Of a stretch of 14,067 nucleotides of DNA, positions 1 to 8,500 are shown one piece after another. Numbering within the stretch: position 1 is the first letter of the stretch; every line of letters starts with the position of its first letter. The translations under genes and the position numbers were made by a program. The notes below the pieces were generated by a model. It did not search any database, had not been told where the DNA came from, and saw nothing but the letters and a program-made list of their open reading frames with translations. Source of the stretch: GCA-2726245 sp035513655 (GTDB lineage: Bacteria > Planctomycetota > Planctomycetia > Pirellulales > Pirellulaceae); contig DATKBV010000126.1 in assembly GCA_035513655.1 (NCBI GenBank), positions 1 to 14,067 of the forward strand. Reading direction: 5' to 3'.

Positions 1-1
1 C

Positions 2-2021
2 AACCGGATGGGTGTGACGATTGACTGGGACCGCTGGGAAGGAGCCTTCTCCGCCAACTTCCACATCGATCAGGTCACCCGAAAAAGGACACGTCCTTAT
101 CAGGAAATGGCGATTGCCCAGACGCTCTGGGAGTTCGCTCAAGGCAAAGACCGCGCGTTGCTGTTAATGGCGACCGGGACCGGCAAGACGTTTACTGTCT
201 CCCAACTCATCTGGAAGTTGATGCATGGCGGGACGCTTAGCCGGCAGCATGTTTTGTTTCTCACGGACCGCAACAGCTTGAAGGATCAGGCTTATCGCGC
301 GTTCAGTGCGTTCGACTCCAATGAACGCGTAACAATTGACAAGTCGACGGTCAGCGATGGTAAGCACCAGGTTGGCAAGTTGTTCTTTGCCAACTACCAG
401 AACCTCGATGAAGACCTCAATGGGAAGAAGGTCTACGAACACTACGATCCCGACTTTTTTTGATCTTGTGATCATCGACGAGTGTCATCGCAGCGGCTTC
501 GGGGACTGGTTCGGGGTGCTGGAACACTTTGGTGGAGCCTTGCAACTCGGTCTCACGGCCACGCCGCGCGATCTGGAGGAGTCCAAGCGACCGCTCACCC
601 CCGAGGAGCAGCGTCGCGACACGTATCACTACTTCGGCGATCCGATCTTCACATACAGCTTGAAGCGGGCAATCGACGACGGGTATCTCGTTCCGTACCT
701 GTTGGAAGAACGCGTCACCAACATCGACGAAGATGGTTACACCGCGGAAGATGGCAGGCGTTACCAAACCAAAAACTTCGAGCGTGACATCGTCGTCCCG
801 GATCGCACCAAGGCCATCGCCGCAGACCTGTGGGAAGTCTTTGGCAAGTACGATCTGCGGGACGAGAAGACCATCATCTTTTGCGTGAACGACACGCACG
901 CGTCCTTGTTGGCGGCGGAACTGCGACGGTTGTCCGGCGACACCAACTATGCCGCCCGCATTACGCGATCAGAACGCAACAGCCACCAGCTGGAACGGAA
1001 CTTTGCGATCGTGGGCAGCGGTAAGCCGCGAGTGGCCTGCACGGTCGACCTGCTCACCACAGGTTTCGATGCCCCGGACGTCAAGAACGTCGTCTTCGTT
1101 CGTCCGCTCAAGAGCGCCATCCTTTACAAGCAGATGAAGGGACGGGGCACGCGGCTGTGCGAAGATGTCAACAAGCGGTACTTCACGATCTTCGACTACT
1201 CCGGTGCCAGTGCCCTGGAAGATGCCGAGTTCGACGGCCACCCTGCGAACAAGCAGAAAGGGACACTGTCCAAGTCCAAACCACCGAAGAAAAAGGGCAA
1301 AGGCGACGACGAGCCGGAAACACCGAAGCCAGTTGCCGAAAACGTGCATGTCGTCATGTCCACGACCAACCGCAGCATCTCGTTCGGCGATGGCCAGTGG
1401 ATGCCATTCGAGGAGTATGCGGCGAAATCCAAAGAGTTCATCCAGACGGTTTCCAGCAAAGACCTCAGCCAGTTGCTGGCGATCTGGATCGACAAGAAAA
1501 GTCGCAAGGAGCTGCGGGAAGAACTCGGCGATCAGGACATCTACACCTCGGCCTTCCGTCATTATCTGGATCTGCCGAACACCGACGACGTCGACATCCT
1601 CGCCAAGGTCGGCTTCGATCTGTTTCAGGTTCCCACTCGCGGCGATCGCGTGGCTCGGTTCTGGGACGAGGAGAATCCGTGGTACGAATCACAGTTCGGG
1701 ATCGTCCTGCCGCGCTCAGATGCTGGCAACATTCGCACGGGCGCACTGGATGCTAGTCTCGCAGCCGAGATCGACGGCATTCACAAGCCCGACTACACCG
1801 CACGCGATCCATGGAAGTTCGACTTCTGGCGGACCGCACTCGATCACTATTCGCTGTTCGGCATCGACGATCTGGAGCAGGCTCGGACCTACGCGGCTCC
1901 GCAGTTCGTCGACCAGTTCGGCAGCTTTCAGTCACTGACCAGCCGCTACGGCGGAGCACAACTTTTGAAATCAGATTTAGAGGAGGTCAAGGAGCACCTG
2001 TACGTGCCCATGGCCAATTAA
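2..2021 (+). pseudogene. hsdR: Type I restriction enzyme R subunit (HsdR), 5'-partial and split by a 1-nt frameshift
   Basis: This encodes the ATP-dependent translocase/endonuclease subunit of a type I restriction system. The reading frame enters at base 2 and has no start here, so the N-terminal nuclease region lies upstream. Seen: Walker A ATGTGKT (nt 170-190), DEAH-type motif DECH (477-488), LTATPR (about 552-569), TTGFDAP (about 1060) and motif VI QMKGRGTRL (about 1132-1158). These are followed by a Lys-rich linker and a C-terminal region like the EcoEI R C-terminal domain, ending at TAA 2021. The first frame hits TGA at 461-463 straight after a T7 run (455-461). Removing one T restores continuous homology (PDFFDLVIIDECHRSG), giving about 670 residues in the window. 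The Met at 336 is in the second frame, but the residues before the junction there are not HsdR-like, so it is not the start. The break may be a real mutation, a sequencing error or recoding. Family identity is very secure; function is uncertain. Confidence 0.9.
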
Positions 2022-2037
2022 TATTTCTTCTCTGGCT

Positions 2038-2078
2038 CCCCTCTCCCCTCTTAGGGGAGAGGGGCTGGGGGTGAGGGG
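2038..2078 (+). repeat. Left copy of G/C-rich hairpin repeat flanking the DUF559 gene
   Basis: Bases 2045-2078 are a perfect 34-nt inverted match to 2488-2521 on the other side of the small nuclease gene. The copy is also a local hairpin: CCCCTCTCCCCT (2038-2049) pairs with AGGGGAGAGGGG (2053-2064) around a 3-nt loop. No T-run follows, so it is not a canonical intrinsic terminator, although it could affect hsdR mRNA stability. Its distal part, GTGAGGGG (2071-2078), is the only Shine-Dalgarno-like sequence ahead of the ATG at 2090, so the repeat may supply the ribosome-binding site of the gene it flanks. Confidence 0.9.
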
Positions 2079-2089
2079 CCACCGCTCAA

Positions 2090-2515
2090 ATGAACCACAA
2101 CCCAAACCATCCAAAACGAAATCCCCGTGACCCCGAGGCCATCGCGTTTGCTCGCCATCAACGCGCTACCGCGAACGAATTCTCCAGCACGATCTGGCAG
2201 ATGCTGCGCAATCGCAACTGCCGAGGGCAGAAATTCCGCCGTGAATATCCCCTACCGCCTTACACCCTGGATTTCTGTTGTGTGGCATTGAAGTTGGTCA
2301 TCGAAATCGATGGCGAGCATCACCTCACCGAAGAAGGTCAAACACATGACAAACGCCGTGACGAATTTCTACGGGATCGTGGATATCAGGTCTTACGCAT
2401 CGCCGGCTTTGACGTAGTTCGTGACTTGGCAGCCGTCGTGAGGCTGATTGAACAGACGATTGATGCGAGGATTGATGAGATTGAAAACCCCTCACCCCCA
2501 GCCCCTCTCCCCTAA
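2090..2515 (+). CDS. DUF559-family endonuclease domain protein (Vsr/PD-(D/E)XK-like)
   Basis: A 141-residue protein with the DUF559 pattern: an N-terminal helix (LRNRNCRGQKFRREYPLPPY, about 40-58), then D61 in the YTLDF strand, then E72-I-D74 in LVIEIDGEHH, then RRDEFLRDRGYQVLRI. D61 and E72/D74 fit a PD-(D/E)XK-type metal site (family knowledge), so DNA cleavage or nicking is likely but the substrate is unknown. The gene sits between hsdR and hsdM, where type I operons do not need it. It lies entirely between two perfect inverted repeats. Its last residues (NPSPPAPLP) and its TAA stop are encoded by the right repeat, and its Shine-Dalgarno-like sequence comes from the left one. This looks like an inserted cassette rather than an RM subunit. 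The alternative, a Vsr-like accessory nuclease helping the RM system, is less favoured. Confidence 0.85.
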   Translation: MNHNPNHPKRNPRDPEAIAFARHQRATANEFSSTIWQMLRNRNCRGQKFRREYPLPPYTLDFCCVALKLVIEIDGEHHLTEEGQTHDKRRDEFLRDRGYQVLRIAGFDVVRDLAAVVRLIEQTIDARIDEIENPSPPAPLP

Positions 2516-2521
2516 GAGGGG
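2488..2521 (-). repeat. Right copy of G/C-rich inverted repeat flanking the DUF559 gene
   Basis: A perfect 34-nt reverse complement of 2045-2078. It encodes the last residues and the stop codon (2513-2515) of the DUF559 gene. Its outer end is overlapped by the palindromic element at 2519-2649. Deleting that element rejoins CCCCTAAGAG to GGGAGCAAG and rebuilds an uninterrupted repeat end, so the repeat was there before the palindromic element arrived. Confidence 0.9.
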
Positions 2522-2649
2522 TCTGTTGATTTAATCCCGATTGATACCCGCGACGAATCAGCCGCAGGGCGTTAGCCCCGGTTTCTTCGGGCTTTCCCAC
2601 GCGGTTGAACCGGGGCTAACGCCCTGCGGCTGATTAAATCAACAGACCC
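2519..2649. mobile_element. MITE/REPIN-like palindromic element, about 131 bp, with putative target duplication
   Basis: The ends are an 18-bp perfect inverted repeat starting GGGTCTGTTGATTT (2519-2536 and 2632-2649). An inner 28-bp perfect inverted repeat (2556-2583 and 2608-2635) contains GCCGCAGGGCGTTAGCCCCG. The right arm is one continuous 42-nt arm. The left arm has 23 extra nt (2537-2559) bounded by direct repeats AATC. AGAG lies directly outside both ends (2515-2518 and 2650-2653). Read as AGAGGGG, the duplication is 7 bp (2515-2521 and 2650-2656) and overlaps the terminal GGG. No coding capacity, so mobilisation would be in trans. The element could be a MITE moved by a DDE transposase (supported by the duplication) or a REPIN moved by a RAYT (supported by paired inverted REP-like halves). 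It separates the DUF559 gene from hsdM. Confidence 0.8.
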
Positions 2650-2682
2650 AGAGGGGAGCAAGTTTCCTTTTTGCGCTCGGAT

Positions 2683-4290
2683 ATGTATATGACAAAGAGC
2701 AACGCTGAAACGAAGAAGAAGGCAACGAAACGCGCCTCGCCGAACGGCAACGGCTCGGTCGACCATCGTCGGCAGGAAGTTCGGCAGATCGTCAAGAATG
2801 CTTGCGATCAGTTGAACTCCGAAGGAGTCGATGCCCGCAACTACGTCGAGCAACTGGCGTGGCTGTTCTTTCTGAAAGCCTTCGACGAAGCCGAGACGCG
2901 CCGCGAGGAAGAAGCCGCCTTCGATGACGCGCCGTACGAACGCCGCCTGGCCAGTCAGTATGCCTGGTCGTCATGGGCGTCCAAGACGGATCATCCCGAC
3001 GAGATGCTGGAGTTTGTCGACGGCAAGCTGTGGATCAAGTTGACCAGCCCCGATCCCAAGAAAGGCTTGGGCGACGATCCGCTGGCCGAGCGGTTCCGCC
3101 GAGTGTTCGACAATGTCCGCAACTACTGCCGTCGCGGAGCTTCGTTCGCGCGGGTTGTGGCGCAAGTCGACAAGCTGCATTTCAGCAGCGACACCGACGT
3201 GCATGTGCTGTCGGAGATTTACGAAGATCTGCTCAAACGCGTGGCGGCTGACAGTGCAGGATACGCGGGTGAGTTCTACACCCAGCGGCACGTTATCCGG
3301 GCGATGGTCGAAGTTGTGAAACCGCAGGTCGGCGACAAAGTCTACGACCCTTGCTTCGGCACGTGCGGTTTTCTGGGTGAAGCCGCCGACTACATGCGAG
3401 ACGCCGGGCGAAACCCGAAGGCGAAACAACTGAGCGGGCGTGATCTGGAAAAGTTGCAGTCGCGGACGTTTTATGGGATGGAGATCAAACCGCTGACGTA
3501 CCTGCTGGGCACGATGAACATGATTCTGCACGGGATCGAATCGGCGAACCTGGAGTTGGCCAATACGCTGGAGGTTCACAACCAAAACGTGTCCGAGAAG
3601 GATCGCTACGACGTGATCCTTTCCAATCCGCCCTACGGCGGAAAGATGGCAGCCGAGTTGCAAACGAACTTCCGCGTTCGTTCGAGTGCCACCGAGTGCT
3701 TGTTCCTGCAACACATCATGCGACACCTGGCCAAAGGAGGCCGGGCAGCGGTCATCATTCCTGAAGGCGTTTTGTTTCGCGGCGGCCCCGATCAGAAGGT
3801 CCGTCAGGAGCTGCTCGAACACTTCAATGTCCACACGATTCTGTCGTTGCCGGCGGGCTGCTTCCTGCCTTACACCGGCGTGAAGACCAACGTCCTGTTC
3901 TTCGATCGCCCCGCCTCCGCTTCTCCCTCTCCCCTGCGGGGCGAGGGCCGGGGTGATGGGCCCGCAAGCGGGAAATACGCCACACAGTCGGTCTGGTACT
4001 ACGAGTTGACCAACGATGGGTTTGAACTGAAGCAGACGCGTCGGCCAATCGACGGCGACCAGCTCCCGGACTTCCTCAAGAAGTGGAAGAAGCGGGCCAA
4101 AAGCGACAACTCTTGGATCGTTCCGGTCAATGAGATCGTCGAACGAGGCTACGACTTGTCCGCCAAGAACCCCAATCGAAATGACAGCATTGAGCAACGA
4201 CCAGCCTTGGAAGTGGTTCAAGCAATAAGAGTTCGGGAAGACCGGATACTAACTCTACTTGACGAGCTGGAAGGAATCCTAAGTCAATGA
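2683..4290 (+). CDS. hsdM: Type I restriction-modification DNA methyltransferase subunit (HsdM)
   Basis: The adenine-N6 methyltransferase subunit, which pairs with HsdS to modify the target and form the core of the restriction complex. An N-terminal HsdM_N helical domain (about 20-150, with YVEQLAWLFFLKAFDEAE) precedes the N6_Mtase fold. GEFYTQRHVIRAMV is followed by the SAM motif DPCFGTCGFL (D222) and the catalytic NPPY (residues 315-318). The usual G in GTGGFL is C here. About 535 residues, normal for the family. Start is uncertain: ATG 2683, ATG 2689 and TTG 2671 are all in frame, and only TTG 2671 has a nearby purine-rich site (GGGGAG, 2653-2658). Residues about 411-430 (SPSPLRGEGRGDG region) come from an in-frame interspersed repeat in a loop before VWYYEL. 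The last roughly 20 codons are richer in ATA/CTA and resemble hsdS. The stop overlaps the hsdS start (ATGA). Confidence 0.95.
   Translation: MYMTKSNAETKKKATKRASPNGNGSVDHRRQEVRQIVKNACDQLNSEGVDARNYVEQLAWLFFLKAFDEAETRREEEAAFDDAPYERRLASQYAWSSWASKTDHPDEMLEFVDGKLWIKLTSPDPKKGLGDDPLAERFRRVFDNVRNYCRRGASFARVVAQVDKLHFSSDTDVHVLSEIYEDLLKRVAADSAGYAGEFYTQRHVIRAMVEVVKPQVGDKVYDPCFGTCGFLGEAADYMRDAGRNPKAKQLSGRDLEKLQSRTFYGMEIKPLTYLLGTMNMILHGIESANLELANTLEVHNQNVSEKDRYDVILSNPPYGGKMAAELQTNFRVRSSATECLFLQHIMRHLAKGGRAAVIIPEGVLFRGGPDQKVRQELLEHFNVHTILSLPAGCFLPYTGVKTNVLFFDRPASASPSPLRGEGRGDGPASGKYATQSVWYYELTNDGFELKQTRRPIDGDQLPDFLKKWKKRAKSDNSWIVPVNEIVERGYDLSAKNPNRNDSIEQRPALEVVQAIRVREDRILTLLDELEGILSQ
3925..3947 (+). repeat. 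Interspersed G/C-rich hairpin repeat inserted in frame within hsdM
   Basis: CCCTCTCCCC (3925-3934) pairs with GGGGCGAGGG (3938-3947) around TGC, with one mismatch. The downstream GCCGGGGTGATGGG parallels GGCTGGGGGTGAGGGG of the repeat at 2045-2078, so it belongs to the same family as the pair flanking the DUF559 gene. It is read as SPSPLRGEGRGDG with no stop and lies between the conserved FFDRP and VWYYEL stretches of HsdM. Confidence 0.8.
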
Positions 4291-5507
4291 CAGATTCGTG
4301 GAGAACAATCTCCCTTGAAAACATCGCTGAAATTCAGACAAGTGGTTCGTGGGGTGATGATCCCGATGAATCACCGGAAACGATTCCCGTAATCCGAACG
4401 TCTGACATCGACGCGATAGGCAACATTAGATGGGAACGCCTACCTTTGCGAAGAATTGCTGGAACCATTCGGCAAAGATACCTGTGTAAAGATGGCGACA
4501 TAATCGTCGTAAAGTCAAGCGGAAGTCATACCAATATCGTCACGGGCAAATGCGCATTCTATCAGGGCAACGGGGCTGACGTCGGTTTCACGAACTTTCT
4601 TCTGCGTGTGCGCCCCAACAAAGAAATCATCCAGCCGGAATACCTTCTCTACTTCTTGCGAAGTCCAGAGATTCTATCTCGCGTCAGAGCGTTGGTGGCG
4701 ACCACTACGTATCCAAATCTGAAGGTCAGTGAATATCGGAAATTTCCAGTCCACTTTCCAGAACTCGCGGAACAGCAGCGAATTGTTGGCTGCATCAAAC
4801 AGTGCATGGAACGCGTGCAAGAAATTGAGACGCTCCGTCAAGAATCGCTTGAAGATACATCACACCTGGCAACATCGCTCTACGGAGCGTTGGCCCAAGG
4901 CGGTTCATGGCCCGAGACAAAGATCCAAGATGTCATACTGCGTTCCCGCAACGGAAAATCCATCAGACAAGACAACGAGAAGCCTACCGGCTTCGTACTA
5001 TCGCTCAGCTGTGTTCACGATGTCACCCTCAACTTTGACGCTCGCAAACCGATTGTCTTGCCTGACAACTTTGCTGAACAGCATCGAGTAAGCAACGATG
5101 ACGTATTTGTGTCTCGATCAAACACGCGAGAGCTTGTTGGACTCTCCTCGGTCGCTGTCGACACACCTGACATGCGACTTATCTATCCTGATCTACTCAT
5201 CAAGTTGGAAGTTGATCGCACGAAAGTGCTGCCACGTTATCTGGCATACGCACTCCGTACGCCTGAAAGTCGGCGACAGATTAAGATTCGTGCTGTTGGA
5301 ACGAGCCAAAGCATGGTGAAGATCTCAGGTGAACGACTGAAAGACGTTTCAATACCACTGCCACCGCTGGACGTGCAGGAGTCTCTGGTCAATCGTTTTG
5401 ATGAACTCCACGATCTGGCTTTTCAAATGGTTAGTGAGATGCAAGCACCAGAGCGGGATCACTTGAGGAAATCCATCCTTCGCAAAGCCTTTGCAGGGGA
5501 GCTGTAA
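4287..5507 (+). CDS. hsdS: Type I restriction-modification specificity subunit (HsdS)
   Basis: The target-recognition subunit, which sets the bipartite DNA sequence recognised by the HsdM/HsdR complex. At 406 residues it has the usual two-domain layout. TRD1 (about 5-160) includes PVIRTSDIDAIGNIRW and GDIIVVKSSGSHTNIVTGK and ends in the helix AEQQRIVGCIKQCMERVQE. TRD2 (about 205-360) ends in LPPLDVQESLVNRFDEL and the typical terminus LRKSILRKAFAGEL. The ATG overlaps the hsdM stop (ATGA), with AAGGA (4271-4275) 11 nt upstream, so translation is probably coupled. Base composition is visibly lower in G+C than in the body of hsdM, which fits exchange of specificity genes by recombination. The next gene starts 5 nt after the stop. 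Confidence 0.95.
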   Translation: MTDSWRTISLENIAEIQTSGSWGDDPDESPETIPVIRTSDIDAIGNIRWERLPLRRIAGTIRQRYLCKDGDIIVVKSSGSHTNIVTGKCAFYQGNGADVGFTNFLLRVRPNKEIIQPEYLLYFLRSPEILSRVRALVATTTYPNLKVSEYRKFPVHFPELAEQQRIVGCIKQCMERVQEIETLRQESLEDTSHLATSLYGALAQGGSWPETKIQDVILRSRNGKSIRQDNEKPTGFVLSLSCVHDVTLNFDARKPIVLPDNFAEQHRVSNDDVFVSRSNTRELVGLSSVAVDTPDMRLIYPDLLIKLEVDRTKVLPRYLAYALRTPESRRQIKIRAVGTSQSMVKISGERLKDVSIPLPPLDVQESLVNRFDELHDLAFQMVSEMQAPERDHLRKSILRKAFAGEL

Positions 5508-5512
5508 TCAAC

Positions 5513-8500
5513 GTGGCTGAAGTGTCGTCCCACAATGCGATCTGGCAGGTGCTCGACCGAGTACGTGCCAACTCCCCGATCACTGGCAGCGAATTCGGTG
5601 TGGCACTCGCTGCGCTGATCTTCCTCCGCTGGGCCGACTTCGAGGAAGCCGAACGGGAAGCAATCGCCGCCTTCGACGACGTCCACTACGAACCCGTGCT
5701 CCCCGCCAAATTCCACTGGCGTTCCTGGTGCAACACCCACGATCCTCGCGAACTGGAACACATCTTCCAGGAGCTCCCCTCGGCCCTGCACCAATTTTCC
5801 AATTCGCGCCACGACGCGATGGCCACCCAACTCCACCGCGTCGCCCCCGCCGTCGAAAGACTCACCCGCTTCCCCACAGAAACCCTCGCCCACCTCATCC
5901 ACTGGCTCGCCGACCAACCCTTTGAGACACCCAAAGATCGACGAGGAGTGAGGGACGTACTGGATACGGTGCTTGAGAAGAAGTTTGAACGGTACTCAGG
6001 ACAGTTCCATACTCCCATTCAAGTCGTGGCGTTAATGGTAAAACTTGCCCAGCCAAAGTTTGGAGAGTCGGTTTACGATCCGTGCTTCGGCTCCGCTGGG
6101 TTTCTGACCGCAGCGCACGAAAGCGTCGAATCGCGTGATCATATTCGTCTTGGCAATACGCGTTATGCTTCAGGTAAGCAGCCATTACACGTGGCGGGAG
6201 TCGAGATCAACCCGGATGCGTACGTCATCGGGCTGACTCGACTGGTGCTCTCTGGCGTCAACGATCCTCAGATCGAACTTGGCAATAGTCTAGAACGTTT
6301 GCCGTCGAATAGCCCAAGCTCCGAAGGATTCGACATAGTGCTGGCGAATCCTCCCTGGGGGATGAAGGTCAATCTTGCTGGTATGGATCAGTACCCGATC
6401 CCGACCAAAGATTCGATTTCTTTGTTTTTGCAGCACGCAATATCGCAGTTGCGCCCCGGTGGCCGTGGCGTCATCGTGGTCACGCCCGCGTTGCTGTATC
6501 GTGCCGGTCGCGAGCAGGAACTTCGCGAATGGTTGTTGCGAGAGAACACCGTCGAGGCGGTCGTTTCGATTCCTCATCAGGCATTCGCCCCTCATCGTTC
6601 CATCGAAGCCTGTTTGCTGGTGTTTCGCCGGGGTGGCACAACAGAATCTGTGCGGATGATTGACGGTGCAATCAGATTTACGGAGCCACTCAGTTCGTCA
6701 AATCGTTTTCAAGAAGAGTTTACGAATTGGCTGGAGCAGATTAGCGGTGATGTTCCGATGCGCGGGAGCGACCGAGAGCGATGGGATTGGGATGTTGACG
6801 TCAAAGCCTTGGCGGAAATTGGCTATGACTTGACACCTAAACGGCGTGATCGAAGTGGTCTTGAGCGCATCCTGGATTCGCTCCCCAAGGAAGCTGAGAT
6901 TCGGCTGTTGAAGGATTGCTGTACGGTCATGACGGGTCGCAGCATCCGGTCGAGCGCGTTGCAGGACCATAGGCCCAACTCGGCGATCCCAGCAGAGCAC
7001 GGACGCACGGACGCTCCTAGTTCGGACGAACTTGAGGAGCGTATGCGGGAGCTCGCAGTTGAAATCTATGAGAGCGACGATGGCAAGCACATCGGCAACG
7101 AGACGGCACGAAACAATCCCCGCCTCGACGAGATGAAAGAAGAGCTTGCTGACGTATCGGCACGGTATTTTAGTGGTGGGTCGGAGTTACCTACTGTACC
7201 CTACATTCGCATAAGGGATATCGAGAAAGGTGCCGCTACTCGCGGTGCCTTGTGGATAAAACCGCTGCAAGCAGTGTTGCTTCAACGAGAATGGAAGCTC
7301 CGGGCCGGAGACATCCTACTTTCCAAGTCAGGAACCATAGGAAAAGTCGGCATTGTTCGTAATGGTGCAGTTGGCGGCGTGGCGGCAAACGGCTTCTTCG
7401 TCATTCGCGTGAAAGAAGGGACGATTGATCCGCACTACCTGCTGGCCTATTTGCAAAGCACTGAGGCCACTGCCTGGCTGGAAGACCGCGCACGCGGAGC
7501 GGCCGCCAAGCATCTCTCCATGGCTTCTATCAAAGAACTGCCGGTCGCGCTGCCACCACTCCAGATGCAGCAGCGCACCGCCGAGCAGAACCGAAAATTC
7601 GGCGTCGACGCGCTGACCTATCTGGCTGAACTACTCACGGAAGATGACTCGGATTCCCTTGCGTCCGAACTGAACGACTGGGTTTCGCTCAACCTCAAGC
7701 GTGTCGAAAGCTATGAAGGCGATGCGGCAAGCCAGAATGTGCTGCAACTGTTGGAAGAAGTCGCAGGTTCAAGATGCCCGATCAACACCTGCAAGGAGTG
7801 CAAGCATCCTTATTACCTGGACTACGAAACGAGCTACCTCGAACCACCAATGAATTATTCGGAAGGCATTGCAACCTATTGCCTCGAATGCTGGCTGGGC
7901 CTCGATCCCAGTGGGGAACATGTTGATTGCTTTGAAGATGAAACACCGATCGGGCCGTGGGCGGTTGAGTTCAGAAGTGCGACGAAGCCTCTTGCGGGTG
8001 TTTCCAGCATCCCCGATGCCACTGCTCTCGTGAGCGTGCTTCAGCGAGTCACGTCGAACATGCGCGAAACCGTGACGCTCATCGACGGAAACCTGCCGAA
8101 TCAGGAGCGTGCAAGGCTTTTGACGGGGCGAGTAGTCAATCTCATCAGCCGCTATACTCAGGCCCTGCTCGAAGACGCCAAGCTGGCGATCAATGTCGTC
8201 GCCGCGACCGAAGATCACTTCGGAGCGATTGAGATTCGCCTTGAAATCGAAAATCGAGGTCGAGTCCCCATTCGCGAAGTCAGGTTCTCCATGCATCCTC
8301 CGATGGATGAGGTAGAGCCGCAAGTAATCAAGTTTTTGCCGCCGGGACAAGCCTACGAAGTTCACTTCGAGGGTCAAAACCAGCGTCGTTCAGATGACAT
8401 ACGGACCTCTGAAATGTGGAGTAATCCAGCCTGGTCACTCATCTGGACAGCGTACGACCTTGCTGGCGATACAGTTGAAGGCAAGTGCGACTTGGGTATT

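Noticed and set aside
336..461. Met at 336 as the start of an independent helicase gene
   Set aside because: The residues from 336 to the T7 run are not HsdR-like, while the other frame there is; the downstream frame is only meaningful after 462.
2038..2064. Intrinsic terminator for hsdR
   Set aside because: The 12-bp hairpin is strong but is followed by GGCTGGGGG rather than a T-run, and it belongs to an interspersed repeat family.
2971..4221. Long minus-strand open frame (416 codons) opposite hsdM
   Set aside because: It lies antisense to a well-supported HsdM with intact motifs; the predicted peptide has no recognisable motif and arises from codon bias on the coding strand.
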